From contig CAJFOC010000027.1 in NCBI GenBank assembly GCA_904395815.1, positions 1-55,742 on the forward strand: a DNA stretch of 55,742 bases, read 5' to 3'. The notes beneath the pieces were generated by a model. The model was not told where the DNA came from and did not search any database. It was given only the letters and a program-made list of their open reading frames with translations. The translations under genes were made by a program, and so were the position numbers. The first letter of the stretch is position 1. Each line of letters starts with the position of its first letter. Origin of the DNA: an uncultured Holdemania sp. (GTDB lineage: Bacteria; Bacillota_I; Bacilli_A; Erysipelotrichales; Erysipelotrichaceae). Positions 16,219 through 25,012 of this stretch are shown here, one piece after another.

Positions 16219-16852
16219 TCTCTTCCTCCTTCCCGTCTGAGTGCTCTTCTGTTCTGGTCTGCGGACGCAGCCAGTTCTTTAAGGCATCCACCGTCTTTTC
16301 AGCGACATCGATCGTTACATCTTTCGCCTTGTCAATATTTTTCTGAACTTCCGGACGGCTGGTAAAATCACGCACCGCGTCACGGCCTTTGCCGACCAGT
16401 TTATCGGTTCCCGCCTTCAGCTGATCGACCTTGTCCATCAGCGCTTCATTTTCCTTCAGTTCGTCAATGCCGCTTTTGACCCGGTTGGAAACGTCGTTGA
16501 ACGTGCTCTTCAGATCCTCGACCGCCCGGTTCCATTTCGGATCCTGCTGAATCTGCCGGATCATCCGCTGCCCTTCACTGTAGGCCCGATCAGCGGCCTG
16601 ACGGATCTGGGCCATCGTTTTGCGGTAGGCTTCGCTGTCCTGAACCTGAGCTGCCGCCAGTTTCAGCTGGTCGATACTCTGATTCAGCGTGTCGATCGCT
16701 TTTCTGGCTGCCGCTTCAATTTTCATGCGAGTCTCATCGTTCTGATTTTCAGATGCCTCATCCGCCTCACGGTGAATCTGTTCAATCTGTTTTTTCAGAT
16801 CTTCTACCGTCTTTTCCACTTCTTCGTCCACAGTTCTCTTTTCCTCACTCAT
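16196..16852 (-). CDS. YtxH-like helical protein of unknown function
   Basis: A 218-residue, almost wholly helical, charged protein with heptad-like repeats: an acidic N-terminus, KKQIEQIHREADE, a central TFNDVSNRVKSGIDELKEN, and repeated DKAKD / KGRDAV units. It has no membrane segment or signal peptide. The position between a DUF948-type membrane protein and a ccpA-like gene matches ytxH in Bacillus, a general-stress protein of unknown function. The homology is inferred from composition and place. It overlaps both neighbours (8 bases upstream, 23 downstream), so all three are one transcript. Confidence 0.65.
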   Translation of the reverse strand: MSEEKRTVDEEVEKTVEDLKKQIEQIHREADEASENQNDETRMKIEAAARKAIDTLNQSIDQLKLAAAQVQDSEAYRKTMAQIRQAADRAYSEGQRMIRQIQQDPKWNRAVEDLKSTFNDVSNRVKSGIDELKENEALMDKVDQLKAGTDKLVGKGRDAVRDFTSRPEVQKNIDKAKDVTIDVAEKTVDALKNWLRPQTRTEEHSDGKEEENETRNDL

Positions 16853-17276
16853 TGTCCGTTCCTCCTTCCGCGGTGTTTTCCGACTCCGCTTTTTCCTGAC
16901 CCTGAGCTGTTTCTTCCTTTACCGGCGCTTCCGGCGCGCTCTGCCGTGAAGCGCGGCTGGCAAACGCCTCCTTCGCGCTGTCCAGATTCCCGGCCACAAA
17001 CCCGGCCACATTCTTGACCGTCTCCACCGCCGTCTGCTGAATCTGATCCACCGTCCCGCAAACCCGGGCCGCCGTGTCCAAGGGCGCCTGAAGCTTGTCA
17101 ATGCTTTTGTCAACCCCCTCCAGCGTAGTCCCGGCTTTTTTCGCCGTCTCTGTCAATTCCTTTATCAAAGCGATGCAATGTCGGATAAGTGCGATCAGAA
17201 AACAAAGCACAGCGACTCCCAGAATCGGAACCAGCTGCACCGCCACCTTATACATTGCCGCCAGCAATTCGTCCAT
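16845..17276 (-). CDS. Membrane-anchored DUF948-like protein (YtxG-like)
   Basis: A 143-residue protein with one long N-terminal transmembrane segment (about 10-35). A helical region (about 36-100) of repeated hydrophobic heptads and an acidic, disordered Q/E-rich tail follow. This layout and the genomic place fit the DUF948 family (YtxG), a general stress protein in Bacillus. The biochemical role is unknown. It is the first gene of the ytxG-ytxH-ccpA-like operon, read from a good sigma-A promoter 20 bases upstream. Confidence 0.65.
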   Translation of the reverse strand: MDELLAAMYKVAVQLVPILGVAVLCFLIALIRHCIALIKELTETAKKAGTTLEGVDKSIDKLQAPLDTAARVCGTVDQIQQTAVETVKNVAGFVAGNLDSAKEAFASRASRQSAPEAPVKEETAQGQEKAESENTAEGGTDNE

Positions 17277-17295
17277 TATCCATCACCTCATTGCT

Positions 17296-17324
17296 ATTAT
17301 ACTCAAATATGAAAAGATTTTCAA
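17296..17324 (-). promoter_or_regulatory. Sigma-A promoter of the ytxG-ytxH-ccpA-like operon
   Basis: TTGAAA (17324-17319), a 17-base spacer and TATAAT (17301-17296) on the minus strand, followed by GAGGTGATG and the ATG at 17276. The rest of the interval up to the nitrilase is A/T-rich and shows no other gene. Confidence 0.85.
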
Positions 17325-17490
17325 TGAATTTGATAGCGCTTAACCCAGTTCGGTTCAAATTTTGTCCGGATGTGCGGATTAAATTCAGAATACCAGAAAA
17401 CTGTGAACATGGAAAGAAAATTTGAGGAAAATTCTGACTTTTGAAATCGTTTGAAAAAAAGATTTCGATCCGGCCGCAACAGGTCTGTGT

Positions 17491-17496
17491 TATACT
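17491..17496 (+). promoter_or_regulatory. -10 element of the nitrilase gene
   Basis: TATACT sits 30 bases ahead of the start, with an AAGAGGG ribosome-binding site between. No clear -35 is found. Confidence 0.45.
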
Positions 17497-17526
17497 GATG
17501 AAAAAAAAGAAAAGAGGGATTCATTC

Positions 17527-18399
17527 ATGCAGACTTTCCGCGTCGCTCTGCTGCAGCTTCTTCCGCTGGCTGATCTGCAGGGCAATCTGGAAAAAGGACT
17601 GGATGGCTGCCGCAAAGCTCATGCCGCCCAGGCGGATCTGGCGCTGTTTCCGGAAATGTGGAGCAATGGGTATCGGATCGCCGAATCCATAGCCGCGCTG
17701 AAAAGCGATGCGCTGCTTGCCGACAGCGATTTCGTCCGCCGTTTTCAAAACCTGGCAGCCGAGCTGAACATGGCTATTGGGCTGACCTTTCTGGAACAGC
17801 ATGATCCGCTGCCGCGCAACGCTCTGCGCCTGTTTGACCGTCACGGCCGGACTGCGCTTCACTATGCCAAAGTTCATACCTGCGATTTTGGCGATGAATG
17901 CCGTCTGAGCGCCGGAACACAGTTTCCGGTCTGCGAGCTGGATACCGCTCAGGGTCCGGTACGCATCGGCGCCATGATCTGTTATGACCGGGAATTTCCG
18001 GAAAGCGCCCGCATTCTCATGCTCAACGGGGCTGAAGTTCTGCTTGTTCCCAACGCCTGCCCGATGGAAATCAACCGGCTCTGTCAGCTGCGAAGCCGGG
18101 CGTTTGAAAACATGACCGCCATCGTCACGGTCAACTATCCGGCCGAACAGCCCGACTGCAACGGTCATTCCACCGTCTTTGACGGTATCGCCTACCGAAA
18201 CGATACAAGTCAGGATATGCTGATCGCAGAAGCGGATGAGCGGGAACAGATCCTGATCGTTGATATCCCGATCCATGAACTGCGCGATTACCGTGCCCGC
18301 GAGGTGCATGGCAACGCCTACCGGCATCCTTCGCTGTATCGGAAGCTGGTTGACGAAAGCGTCTGCGAACCGTTTCAGCGGCCGGACGCACGCCGATAA
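17527..18399 (+). CDS. Carbon-nitrogen hydrolase (nitrilase superfamily)
   Basis: A 290-residue cytosolic amidase/nitrilase-superfamily enzyme. The catalytic triad is intact: E43 (FPEMW), K115 (HYAKVH) and C152 (ICYDREFPES). Members hydrolyse amides such as N-carbamoylputrescine, deaminated glutathione or omega-amides. None of these can be chosen from sequence. The C-terminal YRHPSLYRKLV extension probably completes the alpha-beta-beta-alpha dimer fold. It is a single-gene unit on the plus strand between two minus-strand operons and shares a hairpin terminator with murC. Confidence 0.88.
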   Translation: MQTFRVALLQLLPLADLQGNLEKGLDGCRKAHAAQADLALFPEMWSNGYRIAESIAALKSDALLADSDFVRRFQNLAAELNMAIGLTFLEQHDPLPRNALRLFDRHGRTALHYAKVHTCDFGDECRLSAGTQFPVCELDTAQGPVRIGAMICYDREFPESARILMLNGAEVLLVPNACPMEINRLCQLRSRAFENMTAIVTVNYPAEQPDCNGHSTVFDGIAYRNDTSQDMLIAEADEREQILIVDIPIHELRDYRAREVHGNAYRHPSLYRKLVDESVCEPFQRPDARR

Positions 18400-18432
18400 A
18401 ACCGCAGCCGGCGGATCCGCCGTAAACAACAG

Positions 18433-18516
18433 AAAAAAAAACCGGTCATGCCCAGCGAATCTCAACGCCTGTTCTTCCAGACGAAAGGAGTTCGCTTTCC
18501 ATGCCGGTTTTTGTTT
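18433..18516. terminator. Bidirectional terminator between the nitrilase gene and murC
   Basis: A long hairpin: ACCGG-T-CATG (18441-18450) pairs with CATG-CCGGT (18500-18508), and inside it AGCGAA pairs with TTCGCT. A-runs and T-runs flank both sides, so it can stop both convergent transcripts. Confidence 0.7.
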
Positions 18517-19823
18517 TAACTGCGCTGTTTTACCAGATCGCTCAGTCCGTAGATATCCTTGCTGGACATGAACAGATACACGGCCGGCTGCAGAGCTGCC
18601 AGCTCTGCTGCGCCCTGTTCATCCTCGGAAAGAATCCGGGATCCCGGAATACGCTGCTGCAGGTAACGGATATCGATATCAATCCCATCTTCCTTATCGT
18701 CGATGCTGGTGAAATCACACAGAAAGACATCGTCAGCTTTCTGCAGCGCCCGGGCGAAATCTTCCGCAAAATAATATACCCGGGAAACCCGATGCGGCTT
18801 GAATATGGCAATCAGACGGCGGCCTGGAAACCGTTTGCGGGCCGCATCGATAGTAATCGCGATTTCCGTCGGATGATGAGCGTAGTCATCGACATAAATG
18901 TTGCCGCCATGCTCCTCCACGCTGAAGCGCCGTTTCGTTCCGCGGAAAGAAGCCAGTCCCGGCTCGATCTGACTGGCGGACAGCCCCTCCAGCAATCCCA
19001 GCGCAATGACGCCCAAACTGTTCCACAACAGATGCCGTCCGACAAAAGGCAGATGAAAATGTCCGACGTTGCGGCCCTGAAACAGAACGTCGAAATCCAT
19101 ATCATGGGAAGTCTCGACAATGTTCACCGCCTGAAAATCATTGCCCTCCTGCACCCCGTAATAATAACTGGCCGCATCGGTACGGATCTTCAGCGCCCGC
19201 ACTTTCGGATCATCTCCAAACAGAACAAGTCCTTTTTTCACCTGGGCGGCGAATTCCTCATACGCTCTGGCATAATCCTGTTCGGAATGGAAATAATCGA
19301 CATGATCGAGATCCGCGTTGGTAATGATCGCGTAATCCGGATGATATGCCAGAAAATGACGCCGGTATTCACAGGCTTCCACAGCCAGATAGCGGCTGTC
19401 CGGATGAATCTCGCCGCTGCCATCGCCAATCAGATGCCCGGTAGGGGCGACATGTTCCATCATCGCCGCCAGCATGCCGGTTGTCGTCGTCTTGCCATGA
19501 CTGCCCGCCACGCACAGACTGACATAATGCTTCATCAGCTCGCCAAGATATTCATGATACCGATAACAGGTCACCGTCGGATTGCGGCGGGCGGCCTGTA
19601 CCTCAGGAAAATCCTCTTTGAAGGCGTTGCCGATGATCACCGTCATGCCATCGCGGATATTCGCCGGATCAAACGGAACAATCGGGATTCCTCTTTCTAC
19701 CAGCGGATCCTCGGTAAAAAAATGCTTGTCCAGGTCCGAACCGGCCACTTCCTTGTTCAGATCATGCAGAATGCAGGCCAGCGCGGCCATTCCGGTGCCC
19801 TTGATACCGATAAAAAAGATCAT
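18516..19823 (-). CDS. murC: UDP-N-acetylmuramate--L-alanine ligase
   Basis: MurC adds L-alanine to UDP-MurNAc, the first amino-acid step of peptidoglycan synthesis in the cytosol. It has 435 residues. The N-terminal UDP-binding loop is FIGIKGTGM, with K where GIGG is more usual. The ATP loop is GSHGKTTTT (108-116), and the central and C-terminal domains carry NADLDHVDYF and DDYAHHPTEI. The ATG at 19823 follows an AAAGGGTG site. It lies 15 bases behind the VISPI(F/Y)G protein gene and is the last gene of that operon. Confidence 0.96.
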   Translation of the reverse strand: MIFFIGIKGTGMAALACILHDLNKEVAGSDLDKHFFTEDPLVERGIPIVPFDPANIRDGMTVIIGNAFKEDFPEVQAARRNPTVTCYRYHEYLGELMKHYVSLCVAGSHGKTTTTGMLAAMMEHVAPTGHLIGDGSGEIHPDSRYLAVEACEYRRHFLAYHPDYAIITNADLDHVDYFHSEQDYARAYEEFAAQVKKGLVLFGDDPKVRALKIRTDAASYYYGVQEGNDFQAVNIVETSHDMDFDVLFQGRNVGHFHLPFVGRHLLWNSLGVIALGLLEGLSASQIEPGLASFRGTKRRFSVEEHGGNIYVDDYAHHPTEIAITIDAARKRFPGRRLIAIFKPHRVSRVYYFAEDFARALQKADDVFLCDFTSIDDKEDGIDIDIRYLQQRIPGSRILSEDEQGAAELAALQPAVYLFMSSKDIYGLSDLVKQRS

Positions 19824-19838
19824 AACAACACCCTTTCC

Positions 19839-20501
19839 TCAGGAATTCAGATCATCATCAAACAGACTCAGATTCTGCGAAGTGATTACTTTTTTCTCGC
19901 CGGCTTCTTCCATCGAATCCAGTACCGGCAGCTCGGCTTCCTGTTTTTCCGTCTGCAGCAGCTCGTCCAGAGAAACGCTGACCACCGGCTCGTTTTCCAT
20001 GCGCGGCTGTTTTTCCTGCAGTTTTTCCTCGATCTGTTCCACCTTGTCCTGAACCGGCTTTTCCATGCCGTAAATCGGTGAGATCACCGTTCCCAGCGAA
20101 CTCTTTACCGGTGCGCTCTTCTTCTTTACCACCGGGGTTTCCACGGAGGCTCCCTGAGCGTCCAGCACGCCGAAAATCGGCGAAATCACCGGTGTAAACT
20201 CATATTCCTGCTGAACCTGAGGGCGATCGCTGCGGCGGGTTTTCGGCTTCGGTTCATCCGCAGTCATCGCCGATATCTTTTTCTCCGGTTCCTTTTTTCT
20301 GACTTCCGGTTCCTTGCTGACCGGTTCTTTCTTTTCAATATAGATCTGCCGGGCTTCCTGCGGCAGCGGGACTTCCGTTTTGACGGACGCAGCCGAAGAT
20401 TCCCGGGTTACGCTTTTTCGTACCGGTTCCGATTTGGGTTCCTCGATGGTTTCCGTAATCTCTTCTTCTTCAAATAAAAGCGACATCAGCTTCTTTATCA
20501 T
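19839..20501 (-). CDS. Disordered charged protein with two VISPI(F/Y)G motifs, murC-linked
   Basis: A 220-residue protein with no recognised domain. Most of it is highly charged and low in complexity (K/E/P-rich), so it is probably disordered. Two short hydrophobic motifs stand out: VISPIFG (105-111) and VISPIYG (139-145). The end carries NLSLFDDDL. The SPIYG type of motif recalls the linker of the SftA/FtsK DNA translocases, and sftA lies beside murC in Bacillus, but there is no translocase domain here. It could be an adaptor or scaffold of cell-wall or division proteins; that is speculation. The RBS AGGAGGATG precedes the ATG at 20501. Confidence 0.7.
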   Translation of the reverse strand: MIKKLMSLLFEEEEITETIEEPKSEPVRKSVTRESSAASVKTEVPLPQEARQIYIEKKEPVSKEPEVRKKEPEKKISAMTADEPKPKTRRSDRPQVQQEYEFTPVISPIFGVLDAQGASVETPVVKKKSAPVKSSLGTVISPIYGMEKPVQDKVEQIEEKLQEKQPRMENEPVVSVSLDELLQTEKQEAELPVLDSMEEAGEKKVITSQNLSLFDDDLNS

Positions 20502-20533
20502 CGCTCATCCTCCTGCCCTGTTATTGTATTCCG

Positions 20534-21316
20534 TTATTCTGCAGCGGGTTCCTGTTCGCCCTGAGCTTCGCCGTCTTCCTCATTCAGCGGCAGATTGTCC
20601 GAAGCGCTTCCGTCCTCAAACGTTTCTCCGCTTTGATCCGCATCGATCTGTTCATCGTCGCCGTCAGTTTGCGTCTTATCCGACATCAGTTCCTCCAGAA
20701 GACCGCTTTCCGGAATTTCCTCCTCAAACAGATTGAGATTTTCCTTCACATAGCTGATCCGGCTTTTGGAGGAATAGCTGTTCAGCACTTCCTCCTCATC
20801 GTAGGAGGCCGTTCTGACGATCTTCAGCATCTGCGCCGCCAGAGAAGGCGCCGCTGTTTCAGAGCACACTCCCTCGAAAGTAAAATACCGCGTCGCCAGC
20901 GTCACCAGCACCTGTTCTCCCTGCCGTCCGCTGACTGTGGCCGTATAACTCTGCACACTGCCATCGGCAGCGGTATACTGTCCCTCAATCACGACTTCCG
21001 CATTGTCCAGGTTTGGCGACTGCGCCGCCGCTTCCGTATAAAAATGCTCGCTGACAATCTGAGCGGCATTCAGATTCATCACAAACTCCACGCCGTCCAT
21101 CACAAACACATTGGCTGACGCCGTCGAGATCCGCCGTCCTACGGAAGGCTCGACATAATAGCTGTACAGCGCCTTGTTGTTATCTGCCCGGACGTTCATC
21201 TGCAGCTGTTCCACCTGTTGCAGCGCCCGCGTCATCCGCTGCTCAAGCGACTGCTTTGTCGCTGAACAGCCGCAAAGGAATAGCGCCGCCAGCACCAGCG
21301 TTATTTTTTTGCGCAT
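20534..21316 (-). CDS. Predicted lipoprotein of unknown function
   Basis: A 260-residue lipoprotein: basic MRKK, a hydrophobic core, then the lipobox LFLCGC with the lipidated cysteine at residue 17. The mature domain (about 20-190) is beta-rich with YYVEPSVGRR, NLNAAQIVSEHFYTE and an RQGEQVLVTLATRYF strand. The tail is acidic and disordered. Near the end of the folded part is NLNLFEEE, similar to NLSLFDDD at the end of the next gene product. The start at 21316 is set by AAGGAGGCGG; the open frame continues upstream into trmB sequence. Function unknown, with an envelope role likely from the neighbours (murC). Confidence 0.75.
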   Translation of the reverse strand: MRKKITLVLAALFLCGCSATKQSLEQRMTRALQQVEQLQMNVRADNNKALYSYYVEPSVGRRISTASANVFVMDGVEFVMNLNAAQIVSEHFYTEAAAQSPNLDNAEVVIEGQYTAADGSVQSYTATVSGRQGEQVLVTLATRYFTFEGVCSETAAPSLAAQMLKIVRTASYDEEEVLNSYSSKSRISYVKENLNLFEEEIPESGLLEELMSDKTQTDGDDEQIDADQSGETFEDGSASDNLPLNEEDGEAQGEQEPAAE

Positions 21317-21359
21317 GGTTCCGCCTCCTTCCGTCTGATTTATTTTATCATGATTCCCG

Positions 21360-22004
21360 TTATTTTGAAATGGAATTCTTCTGCCATACCGCCCGGTAAA
21401 TCGGCTGTCCCAGCTCCATGAATTTCCGTTCATATTCCGTAATCACGTCTTCCTGAGGCTCACGGCGGAAATCCACGCTGACCTGCTGCAGCAGCCACTG
21501 CTGCCTGGAAAATTCTGTCAGCGAAAATTCAAACAGTTTCTGATTGTCCGTTTTCATGATCACCTGTCCGTCTTCCTTCAGCAGCGTCTGATATCGCTGC
21601 AGAAAACGTTCGTGAGAAAGACGCCGTTTGGCATAACCGCTTTTCGGCCACGGATCCGAAAAGTTCAGATGAATCACGTCCACTTCCCCCGGCGCAAACC
21701 ATTCCATCAGCGCGTCGGCATCCAGCGCGATCAGCGCCAGATGATCATGCGGCTGCGCCAGCGCCTTTTTCGCCGCGATGGCCGCCACATTGCGGTTTTT
21801 CTCGATGCCGATCCAGCCCTGACGCGGATCTTTCAGTGCCATCTGCGTGAAATAATCGCCTTTGCCGCAGCCAATCTCCACATGCAGCTGCTGACAGGAA
21901 AGCCGGTCTTTCCACTGTCCGGCCAGCTGCTGCGGCTGCTCTATAACCAGTTGTGGGTGAGCTTTCAGAAAAGGCTCAGCCCAGGGTTTCTTTCTCATTC
22001 TCAT
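21360..22004 (-). CDS. trmB: tRNA (guanine-N7-)-methyltransferase
   Basis: TrmB methylates G46 of tRNA using S-adenosylmethionine in the cytosol. It has 214 residues. The class I methyltransferase loop is VEIGCGKGDYF, followed by GIEKN and the family motif HLNFSDPWPKSGYAKRRL, which holds the catalytic aspartate. The C-terminal VITEYERKFMELGQPIY is also typical. The ATG at 22004 is set by AAGGAGGAC. It lies downstream of the pnp terminator and upstream of the lipoprotein gene. Confidence 0.94.
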   Translation of the reverse strand: MRMRKKPWAEPFLKAHPQLVIEQPQQLAGQWKDRLSCQQLHVEIGCGKGDYFTQMALKDPRQGWIGIEKNRNVAAIAAKKALAQPHDHLALIALDADALMEWFAPGEVDVIHLNFSDPWPKSGYAKRRLSHERFLQRYQTLLKEDGQVIMKTDNQKLFEFSLTEFSRQQWLLQQVSVDFRREPQEDVITEYERKFMELGQPIYRAVWQKNSISK

Positions 22005-22022
22005 CGTCTGTCCTCCTTGAAT

Positions 22023-22051
22023 AAAACAGCGGATCAAAGGGCGATCCGCTG
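22023..22051 (-). terminator. Hairpin terminator after pnp
   Basis: A perfect 9-bp stem CAGCGGATC/GATCCGCTG with a 7-base loop and a short T-run on the minus strand. It probably allows partial readthrough into trmB. Confidence 0.65.
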
Positions 22052-22063
22052 CTGATACACAGA

Positions 22064-24256
22064 TTAGTCTTTCTTGCGGAAGACGCGCTTTTCGCCTTCG
22101 CGCCGTTCACGGGCCGCCCGCCGGGCCTTCTGCTGATCATCCCAGCCTTCCGGCTTGGCCAGCAGATCTCTGGCGGAAACGTTAACCCGTCCTTTTTCAT
22201 CGATTTCGGTTACGACAACCCGAACGATATCGCCCAGCTTCAGCCGATCCTCCGGTTTTTCAACCCGTTCCCAGGCAATCTTGGAAACATGCAGCAAGCC
22301 GTCTGTCCCCGGGAACAGTTCGACAAACGCGCCGAACTTCTCCAGCCGCACGACCTTGCCTTCATAGATCTCGCCGACCTTGGCTTCCCTGCAGATCTGT
22401 TCGATCGTGGCCGCCGCCTTCATGATCGCCGCCTTGTCGCTGTGATAGATGACAACCGAACCGTCGTCTTCAATATCAATCTTGACATTGTCGCAATCGG
22501 CGATGATCTGGTTGATCATCTTGCCGCCCGTACCGATGACTTCGCGGATCTTGTCAACCGGAATCATCATACGGTACATCTTCGGCGCATACGGGCTGAC
22601 CTCCGGACGCGGTTCGCTGATCGCCGCCATCATGTTCGCCATGATTTCCTCACGGCCTTTTTTGGCCTGCTGCAGCGCTTCCTGCAGGATTTTGCGGTCA
22701 ATGCCGTCAATCTTGATATCCATCTGCAGCGCAGTGATGCCCTTCGGCGTTCCGGCGACCTTGAAATCCATATCGCCATAGTGATCTTCCATGCCCTGAA
22801 TATCGGTCAGAACCGTGTAATGTTCATCGCTGGTCTTGATCAGTCCCATCGCCACACCGGCAACCGGCGCCTTGATCGGCACGCCGGCAGACATCAGCGC
22901 CATGGTACCGGCGCAGATCGAGGCCTGCGATGAGGAACCGTTGGACTCCAGCACCTCCGCGACCAGCCGGATCGTATATGGAAACTCTTCCTCGCTGGGA
23001 ATAACGGCGGACAACGCTCTTTCTCCCAAAGCGCCATGACCGATCTCGCGCCGTCCCGGCGAGCCCATACGGCCCGTTTCTCCAACCGAATACGGAGGGA
23101 AATTGTAGTGATGCATGAACCGCTTGGTTTCGATTTCCGTCAGATCGTCGATGATCTGATTATCGCCCAGCGCCCCCAGCGTACAGGCGGACAGCACCTG
23201 CGTTTCCCCGCGGGTAAACATCGCCGAACCATGCACACGCGGCAACAGATCCACCTGGGAATTCAGCGGACGCAGTTCATCCACCTGCCGGCCGTCAGGA
23301 CGAATCTTCTCTTCGGAAATCAGTCTGCGAACTTCATTGGCGACAATTTCAGTACAGTAAGCCCGTACCTGCTTGACCGTCTTTTCCTTGATTTTTTCCG
23401 AAGTATATTCACGGCTTTCAAACAACGCCGCCATTTCATCGGTAATGTCATCGATTTTGCCATACCGTTCCAGTTTCTGTTTGATCGATACGGCCTCAAT
23501 CAGTCTCTCTTTGGCCAGAGCATCGATTTCTGTCCGGATCGCTTCCGGAATCAGATCCAGCTTGACTTCCATCTTCGGCTTGCCGCACTGGGCAACGATC
23601 TGATCCTGGAACGCGCACAGCTGCTGGATATGCTCATGACCGAACATCAGCGCGTCGATCATTTCTTCCTCGCTGACCTCTTTGGCGCCAGCCTCCACCA
23701 TGTTGATGGCGTCTCTGGTGCCGGCAACGGTCAGATGCACATCAGACTGTTCCGACTGCTCCGAGGTCGGATTGATCACCCACTCGCCGTTGACACGGCC
23801 GACAATCACCCCGGCAATCGGGCCGTTAAACGGAATATCGGAAATGCACAGCGCGCACGAAGCGCCAAACATCGCCGCCATTTCCGCCGAGCAGTCCTGA
23901 TCCACCGAAAGCACCGTGTTGACCACCTGTACTTCGTTGCGGAAGCCCTCCGCAAACAGCGGACGGATCGGACGGTCGATCATGCGCGCCGTCAGCGTTG
24001 CGTGTTCGCTCGGCCGCCCCTCACGGCGCAGAAAACCGCCCGGAATCTTGCCGACAGAGTACAGCTTTTCCTCAAAGGAAACGGTCAGCGGAAAGAAGTC
24101 AGTATCTTTTGGAGTATGATTGGCCGTCGCTGTCGACAGAACCACGGTATCCCCATAGCGAACCAACACCGCCCCGCCGGCCTGTTTTGCAATTTCACCG
24201 GTTTCGATTGTCAGATCCCGGCCGCAGAAATTCAAATGAAAGACCTGTTTAGCCAT
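22064..24256 (-). CDS. pnp: Polyribonucleotide nucleotidyltransferase (PNPase)
   Basis: PNPase, the phosphorolytic 3'-to-5' exoribonuclease of the RNA degradosome. It has 730 residues: two RNase PH domains (about 1-210 and 310-540) around an all-alpha linker, a KH domain (about 550-615, [13 protein letters not shown]), an S1 domain (about 620-690, [20 protein letters not shown]) and a short basic tail. The second-core signature [23 protein letters not shown] is complete. It is not paired with rpsO here, which lies 11 kb away, so the classic rpsO-pnp operon is broken. The RBS is GAGGTGA. Confidence 0.97.
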   Translation of the reverse strand: MAKQVFHLNFCGRDLTIETGEIAKQAGGAVLVRYGDTVVLSTATANHTPKDTDFFPLTVSFEEKLYSVGKIPGGFLRREGRPSEHATLTARMIDRPIRPLFAEGFRNEVQVVNTVLSVDQDCSAEMAAMFGASCALCISDIPFNGPIAGVIVGRVNGEWVINPTSEQSEQSDVHLTVAGTRDAINMVEAGAKEVSEEEMIDALMFGHEHIQQLCAFQDQIVAQCGKPKMEVKLDLIPEAIRTEIDALAKERLIEAVSIKQKLERYGKIDDITDEMAALFESREYTSEKIKEKTVKQVRAYCTEIVANEVRRLISEEKIRPDGRQVDELRPLNSQVDLLPRVHGSAMFTRGETQVLSACTLGALGDNQIIDDLTEIETKRFMHHYNFPPYSVGETGRMGSPGRREIGHGALGERALSAVIPSEEEFPYTIRLVAEVLESNGSSSQASICAGTMALMSAGVPIKAPVAGVAMGLIKTSDEHYTVLTDIQGMEDHYGDMDFKVAGTPKGITALQMDIKIDGIDRKILQEALQQAKKGREEIMANMMAAISEPRPEVSPYAPKMYRMMIPVDKIREVIGTGGKMINQIIADCDNVKIDIEDDGSVVIYHSDKAAIMKAAATIEQICREAKVGEIYEGKVVRLEKFGAFVELFPGTDGLLHVSKIAWERVEKPEDRLKLGDIVRVVVTEIDEKGRVNVSARDLLAKPEGWDDQQKARRAARERREGEKRVFRKKD

Positions 24257-24270
24257 GTATTCACCTCATT

Positions 24271-24301
24271 ATTGTATGTAACCTTTACAATAGTAACACA
24301 A
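24271..24301 (-). promoter_or_regulatory. Possible pnp promoter with TGTAA-N3-TTACA dyad
   Basis: A TACAAT -10 (24276-24271) lies below TTGTGT (24301-24296) with a long 19-base spacer. The dyad TGTAA-AGG-TTACA (24289-24277) sits in the spacer. Confidence 0.4.
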
Positions 24302-24410
24302 TTTATTTGTAAATCATAGAATTGTTTCATGCAAAAACCATCATTTTCCGCGATTTTCCCCTTCGAACGGATCGGCGGCGATCAGCGAAAAAAGCGTCTG
24401 ACTCCCACCG

Positions 24411-24800
24411 TTACAGAAACAGAATCAGACACAGCAGCAACAGAAAAAAGAAAACGACGGACCAGCACGCCACCCCCAGCAGTCGGACAGGACGGCGCGG
24501 ATCTCTGCTCAGCGGAAAATACCGCCAGCCATTTCGGTAATTTCCAAACCACAACGTCTGCGTGATCAAAAGGACGAAATAGAAGATCCGGTACGCCGTC
24601 AGCTGACCTGCCGAAACCCCGCTGACGACAGCGCGGGTGCTGAAAAGAAGAATCAGTACATACCACAGCATTGCCAACGTCCAGCGGAAAGGATTCGAAG
24701 TGCGAAAGCCGGGAAGCAGCCAGCTGCGCCATGTTCCTTCCGGCTTGTCAGATTGGCCATCGCTGTATCCCAAAATCAGACGCGACGCGATTTTCATCAT
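24411..24800 (-). CDS. Small predicted membrane protein
   Basis: A 129-residue protein of unknown function. Three hydrophobic segments are visible: about 39-56 (TLAMLWYVLILLFSTR), 66-85 (YRIFYFVLLITQTLWFG) and a very hydrophobic C-terminus (about 107-129). A short basic loop RDPRRPVR lies before the last one. The start is uncertain: the tandem ATGs at 24800 and 24797 and a TTG at 24809 are all possible, and an AAGG site best fits 24797. No homologue is recognised. Composition and hydrophobic pattern favour a real gene over a shadow frame. Confidence 0.5.
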   Translation of the reverse strand: MMKIASRLILGYSDGQSDKPEGTWRSWLLPGFRTSNPFRWTLAMLWYVLILLFSTRAVVSGVSAGQLTAYRIFYFVLLITQTLWFGNYRNGWRYFPLSRDPRRPVRLLGVACWSVVFFFLLLLCLILFL

Positions 24801-24892
24801 CGCCTTCAACCGTAAGATTTACTCCATTGAACAGGTCAACCGGATCCTGATGGAAAATCAGGAAGCGCCGCTGAACCGCTGCCGGGATTGAA

Positions 24893-24958
24893 ATTTCCCG
24901 TAATCTGCGGGAAAAATCCGATTGCTGTTTTTATATAATGCTGATTGCAGATCTGCAA
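24893..24958 (+). promoter_or_regulatory. Promoter flanked by two palindromes
   Basis: TATAAT at 24934-24939 has no good -35. The dyad TTTCCCG-N7-CGGGAAA (24894-24914) is centred about 42 bases before the predicted transcript start. A perfect 14-bp palindrome TTGCAGATCTGCAA (24945-24958) covers the start itself. The layout suggests an activator site and a repressor site controlling the following membrane-protein gene. Confidence 0.5.
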
Positions 24959-25012
24959 CACCCCCGCTTCGATCAACGGGGAGTTACCGCGGAATTAAGG
25001 GAGGAAACGAAA

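Noticed and set aside
18501-20081. A 526-codon plus-strand frame opposite murC and the VISPI gene
   Set aside because: Same composition artefact; murC on the other strand is certain.
23036-24319. A 427-codon plus-strand frame opposite pnp
   Set aside because: Antisense of conserved PNPase domains; no start signal.
24371-24432. A GTCTGA/TCAGAC hairpin with T-run after the 24411-24800 membrane-protein gene
   Set aside because: The loop would exceed 20 bases and the stem is only 6 bp, too weak to list as a terminator, although the T-run is real.
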